Source: Candidatus Methanohalarchaeum thermophilum (lineage in GTDB: Archaea; Halobacteriota; Methanonatronarchaeia; Methanonatronarchaeales; Methanonatronarchaeaceae). Taken from it: 64,000 nucleotides of DNA. Under the pieces are notes generated by a model. The model ran no database searches and had not been told where the DNA came from. It saw only the letters and a program-made list of their open reading frames with translations. Where the stretch lies: contig MSDW01000001.1 in NCBI GenBank assembly GCA_001914405.1, forward strand, positions 682,001 through 746,000, given 5' to 3'. Positions 56,524-64,000 of the stretch are shown in pieces. Positions within the stretch are counted from its first letter, which is position 1, and each line of letters opens with the position of its first letter. A program made the translations under genes and the position numbers.

Positions 56524-56925
56524 TCAAGAGGTTGACTGACTTTCTTCTTTGAATAAGTTTGTGGGGTTCTATCTATTCATCCGTATCATTCGGTTTTCTG
56601 GGTATCGATGGAAAATATTTCTATCATAGACGGGGTTTTTGCAGGTCTCGGATTCTTAAAACTGATTTGACTTCCACTGGAGTTGGATTTACAGGGTATG
56701 GATTTAATGGCTTGGGGTTCAAAAAAAGAGTACTGCTATTAGGTGTTCCCTGATTTCTGGATAGATGCTTTGATGCTGAGGGCGGGGGGTTCGTTCCGTT
56801 TTGTCCTGTTGCCCTTAGATTGGCCTTGAGGACTTGGAGCTTACCCGAAACTCTTAGTATACATCTATCATTTCTCCTGCTAATAGTTCGTTATTCATAT
56901 CACCGCTAAAGCAGATGGTTTCTGG
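56524..56925 (-). mobile_element. Non-coding GC-rich element, copy H (inverted)
   Basis: The reverse complement aligns by eye with 46036-46405 over its whole length: CAGAAACCATCTGCTTTAGC at the start, AATCAGGGAACACC, ACCTGCAAAAACCCCGTC, and GATGAATAGATAGAACCCCA at the end. Two copies of a GC-rich, frame-less sequence in opposite orientation 10 kb apart are best explained as mobile non-coding elements with a conserved RNA or DNA structure. The end hairpin seen in copy G is decayed here. Confidence 0.6.
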
Positions 56926-56984
56926 TGGGTTTTGTAAGTGGGTTGATGTTATTTACTGGATTTAGTTAGCTTTTTTCTTATAAT

Positions 56985-57160
56985 TTGATTTGGTTTTTCT
57001 GTTTGTGTTTTTGTTTTTGGTGGATTTGTTTGGTGGCTGTTTTGGGTTTTTGGATTTTTTATTTGGTTGTTTTTTTGGTTTTTGTGGTTGTCTTTTTGTT
57101 TTTGGTTGGTTTGGGTATTTGTTTTGGATGTGTTTTGTTTTGTCTATTTTTTGGTCAATG
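56985..57160. other. GT-skewed tract upstream of CBS gene
   Basis: About 175 bp with nearly only T and G on the + strand (GGTTTTT and TTTGGTTG repeats). It resembles 41455-41660 in composition but not in exact sequence. Confidence 0.6.
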
Positions 57161-57243
57161 AGATATTTGTTCTTAATTTTTGATTAGGTGGGGAGTTTAC
57201 ATTTTATTAGATATGTGGTATTATGTTTAGATGGTGAGATGAT

Positions 57244-57627
57244 ATGAGGCCGAAGGATGTATCTGTAGAGGAGGCTATGATTGAGAAAGAGAATTTGATT
57301 ACTGCTAAGCCGGGGGATAAAGTTGCGGCGGTTATTTTGAGAATGATTAGAGAAGGTGTTGGTGGTGTACCTATAGTTAGGGATGGTGAATGTGTGGGTA
57401 TTGTGACTATGAATGATATAATGTTGGCTGATTTCTATGGTGCTGGTGAGTTGCCTATTAGGGATATTATGACTTCTGATCTTGTAACTGCTTCTCGTGA
57501 TCAATCTGTTGCAGATATTATTGATTTAATGTTGGAGAATAAGATAGAGAGGATCCCGGTTATAGAGGATAATAATTTGGTTGGATTGGTTGTGAGGAAT
57601 GGAATACTTAGGGTTTTGAATAGGTAA
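57244..57627 (+). CDS. Two-CBS-domain protein
   Basis: 127 aa made of a single Bateman pair: [40 protein letters not shown], then [20 protein letters not shown] and [20 protein letters not shown]. Such stand-alone modules sense AMP, ATP or SAM. There is no effector domain. GGTGAG precedes the ATG. It is convergent with the RNase Z gene 6 bp away. Confidence 0.9.
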   Translation: MRPKDVSVEEAMIEKENLITAKPGDKVAAVILRMIREGVGGVPIVRDGECVGIVTMNDIMLADFYGAGELPIRDIMTSDLVTASRDQSVADIIDLMLENKIERIPVIEDNNLVGLVVRNGILRVLNR

Positions 57628-57632
57628 TTTTA

Positions 57633-58367
57633 TTAGATTTCTATTGTTTCAAGGTCGTTTGGAGCGAGTATATCTATAGATTTATATTTTTTATTTAATT
57701 CGTCGGAGTCAAGTTGGGAGTTTGTGTGCACGAGAGCTATTTTATCTACATTTGATTTTAGACCTGTTTTGATAGCTTCTTTAGGCGTGGAATGTCCTTT
57801 TTCTTTTGCCTTTTTTCTTTCACTGTCTTTAAATGTTGCTTCATGGATTAATAGTTGAGAATTTTTTGCTAAATCTATTAGTTCTTCTGAATAAGATGTA
57901 TCACCTGAGAAAGTTACTTTGTTTTTTCTATAAGCTAGAGTAGGTTTGCTATGTTTTACCTTAGTGTACCTAAATCCTTCTATTTCTCCTCTTACTCTTT
58001 GTTCTTCTTTTTCTCTGTTATCTAAAGATGTGTAGTTTAACTTTAGGTCTTCTTCCAGACCAAATAATGAGGTCACTTTTTTTATTTTTTCTATTGTATC
58101 TGTGGGCCCGAAAATGCTGACTTCTTTTTTGTTTCCTAGTAATTTGATTACTTGAAGTAAGCTTGGTAACCCATATAAGTGGTCTAGGTGTTCATGTGTG
58201 AGAAATATTTTTTCTATATCCAATGGGTCTTTTTCCATTTTTATTAGTTTTTGAGCGACATCTCCTCCGCAGTCTAGAAGCGTCCCGTGGTTCTCTAAAT
58301 AGATTGATGTTCCACTTCTATCTTTGCTAGGAACAGCCCAACTGGTTCCTAAGAAATGTATTTTCAT
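57633..58367 (-). CDS. RNase Z-like metallo-beta-lactamase
   Basis: 244 aa. It shows MKIHFLGTSWAVPSKDRSGT, LLDCGGDVAQKL, the metal motif THEHLDHLYGLPSLLQ, FSGDTSYSEEL, IHEATF and the late GHSTPKEA and LVHTNSQ. This is the pattern of tRNA 3' processing endonuclease Z and relatives, but somewhat shorter than the usual ~300 aa and without a clear exosite arm, so another nuclease of the family is possible. The start overlaps the stop of the prolidase-like gene (ATGA). Confidence 0.8.
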   Translation of the reverse strand: MKIHFLGTSWAVPSKDRSGTSIYLENHGTLLDCGGDVAQKLIKMEKDPLDIEKIFLTHEHLDHLYGLPSLLQVIKLLGNKKEVSIFGPTDTIEKIKKVTSLFGLEEDLKLNYTSLDNREKEEQRVRGEIEGFRYTKVKHSKPTLAYRKNKVTFSGDTSYSEELIDLAKNSQLLIHEATFKDSERKKAKEKGHSTPKEAIKTGLKSNVDKIALVHTNSQLDSDELNKKYKSIDILAPNDLETIEI

Positions 58368-59497
58368 AGGTAGAGGTCCTTCTCTATTGAGGTTAGGTTT
58401 CTTATTCCGTTTTCTTTTATTAAAACTAGGTCTTCTAGTCTAACTCCTCCAATATCATTTAGGTATAAGCCGGGTTCAACTGTTACAACCTGTCCGGGCC
58501 TTAATTTGTCACCGTTTTCTGATAGGTATGGGTGTTCGTGTACATCTAATCCAACTCCATGGCCGGTTGAGTGGATGAATCCTTCTTTATCTCCTTTTCT
58601 CAGGGTACCGTATCCTTTTTTCTCGAAGTGGCTGCAAACTAAGTTATGTATTTCTTCGCCAGTTACACCAGCTTTTAAGTTATTTAATGCTTTTTCTTGT
58701 GCTTCTAATACTGTTTTATGTAATTTATTTACTTCTTCGTTTTTGGTTATGCAATAGCTTCTTGTTAGATCTCCATAGTATCTTTCTTGTTTTAGTCTAG
58801 GGAAAATGTCGATTACGATTGGTCCTGCACTTAGAACTCCGGTTCCAGAGGAATGAGGGTCTGCACTCTCTTTTCCGGAGGAGACAATTATATCGTAGGC
58901 TTCACAGTTTCTCTTAAGTAATTCAGTTTCAATTTCGTATCTTATGTCTTCTGAGGTCACGGGTTCTCCATTTAAGTAGAGTTCTCCATTTACTACCTCT
59001 GTTTTCTCTAATTTGTTTCTAGCTGCTTTCATTCCTGCTTCAGCTGATTTTTGAGCTTTTTGTATTTTTTCTATTTCTTGTTTCGATTTTATAGTTCTTA
59101 TCTCTGATAAGTCGATTGTTTTTAATTCGGTTTCGTTGGAGAGATATTCGGCTGTAGATAAATTAAAGTCATTTGGAACTCCAATGGATTCTGTCGAGCT
59201 ATCTTTTATTATCTCTTTAATTGCTTTTAGGTTTCTTTTTTCCTCACCGGGATCTATGTATTCAGCTAGTGATTTTACCTGTACTCTACTTTCTTTTTTT
59301 GCTCTCTCGAATTCCATTTCTGGGACCACTATAAATGGTTCACCTTCCTGGTTTAAGAAAAATATAAATGGATCATTTCTTAAGAAGCTACTAAAGTAGT
59401 ACAATGTGGAATTGATGTAAGATCCATCATACATGAGAAAGGCGTCACAGTTTTTTTCTCTTAACGTGTTTTTAAGTTTTTTTATCCTTTTTTTCAT
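58364..59497 (-). CDS. M24 aminopeptidase, Xaa-Pro type
   Basis: 377 aa. The N-terminal creatinase-like domain (1-135) is followed by the pita-bread M24 catalytic domain with HSSGTGVLSAGPIVIDIFPR, YYGDLTRSYC, HSTGHGVGLDVHEHPYLSEN and TVEPGLYLNDIGGVRLED, which together supply the five metal ligands (D, D, H, E, E). It would release N-terminal residues before proline. It overlaps the RNase Z gene and lies 25 bp from argJ. Confidence 0.92.
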   Translation of the reverse strand: MKKRIKKLKNTLREKNCDAFLMYDGSYINSTLYYFSSFLRNDPFIFFLNQEGEPFIVVPEMEFERAKKESRVQVKSLAEYIDPGEEKRNLKAIKEIIKDSSTESIGVPNDFNLSTAEYLSNETELKTIDLSEIRTIKSKQEIEKIQKAQKSAEAGMKAARNKLEKTEVVNGELYLNGEPVTSEDIRYEIETELLKRNCEAYDIIVSSGKESADPHSSGTGVLSAGPIVIDIFPRLKQERYYGDLTRSYCITKNEEVNKLHKTVLEAQEKALNNLKAGVTGEEIHNLVCSHFEKKGYGTLRKGDKEGFIHSTGHGVGLDVHEHPYLSENGDKLRPGQVVTVEPGLYLNDIGGVRLEDLVLIKENGIRNLTSIEKDLYL

Positions 59498-59522
59498 GGT
59501 TATCTCCTAATTAATTTAGTTT

Positions 59523-60674
59523 TTATATATATCCTGCATTCATTTCAACATATTTGGGAGTTAAATCGCAGCCCCATCCTTCGAGGCTATGGTTACCTGC
59601 TTTTAAGTTGATTTTGGCTTTAATATCTTCTTTATCAAATTTTTCCTTTATATCTTCTTGGTCTGCGATTATGTTTCCATTTTCGATTACTTTGAGTTCA
59701 TCTAGGTACATCTCAATCTCGTCTTCTTTAAATGTGGCTTTTGATCGTCCTAACGCAGCTATTATTCTACCTAAGTTAGGGCTGCTTCCATAAATGGCAG
59801 ATTTAACTAAAGGCGAGCTTAGGATCTTTTTTATTGCATCTCTAGCTTCTTCTCTATTTTTAGATTTCGTTATTTTTAATGTTATTGATTTAGAGGATCC
59901 TTCTCCATCTTCAGCGATCATCTTTGCTAGTTCTCTACATACATAAGTTAAATTTTCTTGAAATTCATCTTCAAGGCCTTCATGGGTTTTGTTGGATTTT
60001 CCAGTAGAAACTAATAAAGCAGAATCGTTTGTACTTGTTTCTCCATCTACGACCACTAAATTGAAGGTTTCTCTAACTGATTTCTTGAGAAATTCATCGA
60101 GTTCTTGACCACCCAGTTCTAGATCCGTGTATATTAATGCGAGCATCGTTCCCATGTTTGGTTCGATCATTCCTGAGCCCTTGGCAATAGCTCCAATCCT
60201 GTAGCCGCTTCCTTCTACAGCTATTTCTTTACAGAATGTATCAGTTGTTTTTATCGCTTCAGCAGCCTTTTTGCTTCCTTTTCTATCTGTAGTTAAACTG
60301 GATTTAGTTTCCTTAAAACCCTCTTGGATCCATTCCCTGTCAATGTATGTTCCTATTGCACCAGTAGAGCAAATTGCCGTATTTCCATTGGCTAATGAAC
60401 TCATCCACTCTACATCTTTTTCTCCTTTTTCTCCAGTAAAAGCGTTTGCACACCCACTATTTAATATGATGTTATCGATCTCATCTACATTTTTTAACAA
60501 ACTTGAGGTAAATCGTACTGGAGCAGCTTTAACTTTATTTTTAGTAAAAACACCAGTTATTTTTCCTTTCCCTTCTATAAAAGCTAGTCCCTTTCCTTTT
60601 TTAGTTATACCTGATGCCTTTACTCCTTGGACTTCAGTTAATCCGCCATCTAGTTCCTTGATTTTAATCACCAA
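59523..60674 (-). CDS. argJ: Glutamate N-acetyltransferase ArgJ
   Basis: 383 aa from GTG-type start. It moves acetyl groups from acetylornithine to glutamate in cyclic arginine synthesis. The autoprocessing site is EPNMGTMLALIYTD, cleaved before Thr of GTMLA; other blocks are NSGCANAFTGEKG, SNDSALLVSTGKSN (STNDS) and the C-terminal SPNLGRIIAALGRS. Upstream overlap of 11 bases with a CBS protein and linkage to argC show an arginine operon on the minus strand. Confidence 0.95.
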   Translation of the reverse strand: MVIKIKELDGGLTEVQGVKASGITKKGKGLAFIEGKGKITGVFTKNKVKAAPVRFTSSLLKNVDEIDNIILNSGCANAFTGEKGEKDVEWMSSLANGNTAICSTGAIGTYIDREWIQEGFKETKSSLTTDRKGSKKAAEAIKTTDTFCKEIAVEGSGYRIGAIAKGSGMIEPNMGTMLALIYTDLELGGQELDEFLKKSVRETFNLVVVDGETSTNDSALLVSTGKSNKTHEGLEDEFQENLTYVCRELAKMIAEDGEGSSKSITLKITKSKNREEARDAIKKILSSPLVKSAIYGSSPNLGRIIAALGRSKATFKEDEIEMYLDELKVIENGNIIADQEDIKEKFDKEDIKAKINLKAGNHSLEGWGCDLTPKYVEMNAGYI

Positions 60675-61131
60675 CCATAGAAGATATTATATCTTCTCTA
60701 GCAACAATTCCTATTAATTCATCATCTTTAACTACTGGAACTCTATTGACCTCGTGCTTAGACATAAGCTCAGCTGCTTCTTGGATTTCATCTTCTGGAT
60801 CCACATGATAGAGATTTTCAGTCATAATGTCCTCTATCTTTTCGGTGCCAGTTTCCTTCAAAAGTTTTTTGTATTCTCTGATCTCTAGTAGTTCTCTAAT
60901 AGGTATCTCTATTAATTCAAATGGCGTTGGAAGCCAGAGCTCGTGAGAAAAATCTTTTTCTCTAAAAGCCTTTATTATATCAGCTTCACTAACTATTCCT
61001 ACTACCGAGCCATCGTCTAAGACTGGTGCACCACTAATATTGTTTTTTCTCAGTTTCTTTGCCGCTTCTCTAATGCTTTCATCCTTTCTTAAGGTAATAA
61101 CATCTTTATTCATAATTTCCTTTATCTTCAT
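60664..61131 (-). CDS. CBS-pair protein inside the arginine operon
   Basis: 155 aa, with two CBS domains (KEIMNKDVITLRKDESIREA, GAPVLDDGSVVGIVSEADII; IEDIMTENLYHVDPEDEIQE, RVPVVKDDELIGIVAREDII) separated by a 40-residue insert (FREKDFSHELWLPTPFELIE). It is 12 bp after argC and overlaps argJ. It might sense adenylates or another ligand and tune arginine enzymes, but this is only suggested by position. Confidence 0.9.
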   Translation of the reverse strand: MKIKEIMNKDVITLRKDESIREAAKKLRKNNISGAPVLDDGSVVGIVSEADIIKAFREKDFSHELWLPTPFELIEIPIRELLEIREYKKLLKETGTEKIEDIMTENLYHVDPEDEIQEAAELMSKHEVNRVPVVKDDELIGIVAREDIISSMVGD

Positions 61132-61143
61132 ATAAATCGCCTC

Positions 61144-62142
61144 TTAGGGTGATAGTCCTGCGTAATCTAACCCCAGTTTTTCATCCAAGTTATTCATAAT
61201 ATTAGCATTTTGAATAGCTTGACCCGCTGCTCCCTTCACCAGATTATCTATTGCGGAAACTACAACCAATCTTCCCTCTTTTATTTCGAATCCACCAATG
61301 TCTACGAAATTAGAGCCTCTCACAGAACTTAACTTAGGTACATCCTTTTTAACTCTAACGAAGTAATCATCGTCGTAGTAATCTTTAAATAACTTAAACA
61401 CTTCATCTTCATCTAAACTAACATCAAATAAATGTGATGTCGTTAAAATACCTCTGGTTGAAGGAATGATATGTGGAGTGAAATATACATCTCTATTATT
61501 TCCTCCAACTACCATTTTCATTTCAGAAAGATGCCTATGGCTAGTGACATTATAAGGAGAAACCTCCTCCTGTACATTTGGAAAGTGGGTGCTTTCAGTC
61601 GGCTTTGCACCAGCTCCTGATATCCCAGTCTTAGAATCAAATAAGATCCTATTAACTCCATCTTCTTCTAGCAATGGAAGAACGGATAAGCATGCACCAG
61701 TAGGAAAACAACCGGGATTAGCAACAAAGCTACTTACAGCTATCTTTTCTCTATTCAACTCTGTCAGCCCATATATGCATTCTCGTCCAGGATCGCTATG
61801 TTGAGCTCCGTAAACTTCCTCAAATTCTCTAGTAGGGATCCTATAATCAGCACTCAGGTCTACTACAGTAGAACAGTTTTCGACCAAGTAAGGCACATAT
61901 TCCATTGCCTTCGTATGAGGAACCGCAGTAAAAACCAAATCCCCTTCTAATTGTTCTTTACTCGGTGAAACGAAACTCTGATCTGTTAATCTCTCTAAAC
62001 TAGGAAGAATATCTCCAATTCTCTCTCCAGAATAACTCCTAGAAGTAGCAAACTTTAATTCAAACTCAGGGTGATTCAGTATAATCCTCAGAAGCTCAGA
62101 ACCAGTATAACCAGAACCACCAACTACTCCTGCCTCAATCAA
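61144..62142 (-). CDS. argC: N-acetyl-gamma-glutamyl-phosphate reductase
   Basis: 332 aa. Seen: the NADP motif GVVGGSGYTGSELLRIILNHP, FTAVPHTKAMEYVP, DLSADYRIP, the catalytic Cys in VANPGCFPTGA, SKTGISGAGAKPTESTHFPN and the late DNLVKGAAGQAIQNANIM. The pattern is complete and the length normal. It is the first gene of the minus-strand run argC-CBS-argJ-prolidase-RNase Z. Confidence 0.96.
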   Translation of the reverse strand: MIEAGVVGGSGYTGSELLRIILNHPEFELKFATSRSYSGERIGDILPSLERLTDQSFVSPSKEQLEGDLVFTAVPHTKAMEYVPYLVENCSTVVDLSADYRIPTREFEEVYGAQHSDPGRECIYGLTELNREKIAVSSFVANPGCFPTGACLSVLPLLEEDGVNRILFDSKTGISGAGAKPTESTHFPNVQEEVSPYNVTSHRHLSEMKMVVGGNNRDVYFTPHIIPSTRGILTTSHLFDVSLDEDEVFKLFKDYYDDDYFVRVKKDVPKLSSVRGSNFVDIGGFEIKEGRLVVVSAIDNLVKGAAGQAIQNANIMNNLDEKLGLDYAGLSP

Positions 62143-62207
62143 TTCTTAAACACCTTTTTAATTTAGTTATACTGCTAATTAACTAAACTTTTCCACTAAA
62201 CAAAAGA

Positions 62208-62846
62208 TCAAATAAATGACTGAATTTTAGCAAAAAGACCTGAAAAAAAGTATTCAATACCAATAGCAGCCAAAAAAATAGCCATTACCCTAGCAACAAT
62301 ATCAGACCCGCTTTTTCCTAAAACCCTAATCAAGTAATTTGAATACCTCTGAGTCACCCTAACTATAGCATAAGTAACAACTATACTAACCAAAACCATA
62401 ACCTTAAGCAAAATAGATTCAGCAGATGAATAAAGAACAATAGAAGCAGTTATAGCTCCCGGACCCGTATACAGAGGAAGAGCAATAGGAAACGCAGCCA
62501 AAGAATCAACATTCCTATTCTCAACACCCTTCTCAACATAAGACTCTCTCCTATTACCACCCATCAAAATATCAATAGAAATAGCAAACAAAAGAATACC
62601 ACCAGCAATCTTAAGACCCTCTATCGTCACCTTAAAAAAATCAAGGATAAAACCACCAGTCAAAGTAATCAACAACAAAATAACCAAAGCAAGAACAGTA
62701 CTCCTCCTAGATACCTTCTCCCTCTCACTACTACTAAAAGGCTCAGTTAAAGCTATAAACATCGGCAAATTACCAAGCGGATCAACAATAACAAAAATCG
62801 TAGTAAATGAAGTCAACAAATAACTCAAATAATCCAAGACAAACAC
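62208..62846 (-). CDS. MarC/YhgN family membrane protein
   Basis: 212 aa with six hydrophobic helices (about 10-30, 47-68, 73-93, 118-140, 144-162, 185-208). The MarC family signature is visible in VIVDPLGNLPMFIALTEPFS and ALPLYTGPGAITASIVL. Proteins of this family have no proven substrate. It is alone, 65 bp upstream of argC on the same strand. Confidence 0.9.
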   Translation of the reverse strand: MFVLDYLSYLLTSFTTIFVIVDPLGNLPMFIALTEPFSSSEREKVSRRSTVLALVILLLITLTGGFILDFFKVTIEGLKIAGGILLFAISIDILMGGNRRESYVEKGVENRNVDSLAAFPIALPLYTGPGAITASIVLYSSAESILLKVMVLVSIVVTYAIVRVTQRYSNYLIRVLGKSGSDIVARVMAIFLAAIGIEYFFSGLFAKIQSFI

Positions 62847-62925
62847 CCTAAATACCTAAACAAAATAAAAACTAAACTAAGAAAAGATATAAACTTAAAA
62901 CCAAATAAATCTTATTTAAAAAACA

Positions 62926-63172
62926 ATGAACACAAAAAAAACAAATAACCATAATAGCAATAATAACCATACTATCAATAACAACCAATAACCTAATAAC
63001 AACACCAACCAAACCAAAAACCAAACAAAATCACATAACTACAACCACAACTACAACTTCAAAAACCCTATCAGGTTGACAACCCAACGGAACCGACCTA
63101 GACCACCCACCAATAAACTGGTCAACAAAAAGAACAGATAAAATATCATACAAAGGAAACTACTCAGTCAAC
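62926..63172 (+). pseudogene. Remnant of a threonine-rich exported protein
   Basis: ATG at 62926 followed by a poly-A run. One base too many in that run separates the start from a frame that reads QITIIAIITILSITTNNL, a signal-peptide-like segment, then a Thr/Lys-rich stretch and, after a TGA at the expected Trp of SGWQPNG, TDLDHPPINWSTKRTDKISY. It ends where element I begins. The start, the TGA and the insertion together show a decayed secreted or surface protein. The + strand is A/C-rich here. Confidence 0.4.
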
Positions 63173-63662
63173 TACCCCTCCCCAATCAGGGACTTAGGAA
63201 GGGGGTTGAAAGAGTCCTAAGCAGAGGTAGGAGATTAGCCTAATGCGATGCCCCCTCAAAGGGCCAAAGACCAAGACCATTTGGTTGGAGTCTGAGTTGG
63301 AGTCAGAGTAGGAGGCCGAGGGTGAGGGCAAGGTGAGCTATGTTCGGGGCTGAGTGTCTGACAAATACACCCTGGGGGGAGCTCCCAAGCCATTAGGCTT
63401 TGGAAATCTAGGCGGATGAAACACGCCGATGTCGCCTAACCCAATTGGCGTGCAACATCGCCTTGGATCCTCTAATGCCTGCTCCAACATTGGCGATGGG
63501 AACTCTGACCCGCGTCTACGCGGAGATAGCTTATAAAGCCAACAAAGAGGAGGTTTAAACCCTGTGGGAGAAGTTGTTCTCCCCTCCCACATCTTACTCT
63601 AACTTAACATATGTTGATTTATTCCTCTACCAAAATCAGAGATTTTGGAGAGAGGTCTTCTC
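63172..63662 (-). mobile_element. Non-coding IS605-like element, copy I (inverted)
   Basis: About 490 bp. The left end (near 63660) reads GGTTGAGAAGACCTCTCTCC with a hairpin AAAATC/GATTTT (63632-63650). The right end (near 63175) is a hairpin CCTTCCTAAGTCC...GGGGAGGGG followed by TAGTTGAC. The interior is the most GC-rich part of the window, with perfect stems such as CCGCGTCTACGCGG (63511-63524), GGGAGAAGTTGTTCTCCC (63565-63582) and a long pairing between 63420-63434 and 63446-63463. No real protein frame. Confidence 0.6.
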
Positions 63663-63751
63663 AACCACTAAGATAAAAACAACCCAAAATAACCAAACAA
63701 AAAAAGGAAAAACTTATCTATAACACGAAAAATAAAAAACTAATCCACATA

Positions 63752-63841
<90 letters not shown>

Positions 63842-64000
63842 TCATTTATTAGGTTCATGTTTTCCACTGATTCTATTGATCTTTTATTATCTAATAGATA
63901 CTTTCAACGGGTTTTTAAGTTAAACGGATACTTTCACTGACCCCTCTCCTACACTTATAAGGTAGATAATAAGACAAAAACATAGACACAATGACCGGTT
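63842..64000. other. Window end, nothing recognised
   Basis: About 160 bp of AT-rich sequence with no gene or clear repeat. A run TACTTTCA-CGG occurs twice (63900-63912 and 63929-63940) as a short local duplication. Confidence 0.3.

Larger units (their letters stand above)
56155..57243. other. 1.1-kb intergenic region
   Basis: Contains element H (56524-56925, inverted) and a GT-skewed tract (56985-57160). The rest is AT-rich. No supported protein gene; the 65-codon frame at 56990 is a Phe/Gly/Leu low-complexity artefact. Confidence 0.5.

Noticed and set aside
56990-57187. 65-codon Phe/Gly/Leu frame
   Set aside because: Product of the GT-skewed tract, low complexity.
63338-63592. 84-codon minus-strand frame inside element I
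   Set aside because: Pro/Gly/Arg-rich translation of stem-forming repeats; no conserved motif.

Overview
The window is archaeal and AT-rich. It carries aIF2 gamma, Rpo7/Spt4, S24e, S27ae, Kae1/Bud32/Pcc1, S15, S3Ae, L15e, aRF1, class I LysRS, CTP-type riboflavin kinase, archaeal PEP carboxylase, archaeal phosphoglycerate mutase and the rare methanogen-type SerRS. The proteins are acidic. Together with the methanogen-type SerRS and archaeal CobT, this suggests a salt-adapted methanogenic euryarchaeon. A Methanonatronarchaeia-like lineage is my best guess; that is inference, because no methanogenesis gene lies in the window.

Layout: 1-3700 is accessory DNA with an IS605-type TnpB fragment, small membrane proteins, an AlbA_2 (Schlafen-like) gene broken by a non-coding insertion element, and a tiny AbrB-like gene. 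3772-22279 is mostly core housekeeping: tRNA-Ala, leuA, the aIF2g-PIN-rpo7-spt4-DPCK-S24e-S27ae operon, kae1-bud32-XTPase, S15-RecJ-pcc1-serS-S3Ae, a DUF92/apgM/bactofilin/YchF group, and L15e-COG1325-pyrH. 22294-32052 has a lone nuclease, cobT, a CBS-tailed ClC channel, and the prf1-argS-taw1 group. 32212-35557 is a two-gene pilus/secretion motor. 36601-37661 is ribK-ribB. 37700-41400 is again accessory (TnpB pieces, a complete non-coding element, a decayed secreted nuclease). 41721-55279 holds ppcA, ilvE, a site-2 protease, lysS, a radical SAM protein, ferredoxin, gdhA, a flavoprotein disulfide reductase, an old yellow enzyme and thyX. 55549-62846 holds a metallo-hydrolase, CBS proteins, RNase Z, a prolidase, argJ/argC and a MarC protein. 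The end has a decayed exported protein, another non-coding element, and tRNA-Thr with an intron.

The most notable structure is a family of GC-rich, non-coding elements of about 400-490 bp. They are bounded by hairpins like the left and right ends of the IS605-type element and recur throughout the AT-rich intergenic DNA (2806-3204, 23182-23705, 36085-36455, 39957-40410, 46036-46405, 56524-56925, 63172-63662). Two reading frames contain exactly one in-frame UAG each (2121 and 40879), with long open frame on both sides. In a methylotrophic methanogen this raises pyrrolysine decoding, but both loci also show independent decay. Other points: Rpo7 carries a C-terminal Ros/MucR-like zinc finger, and aRF1 appears to start with CTG.
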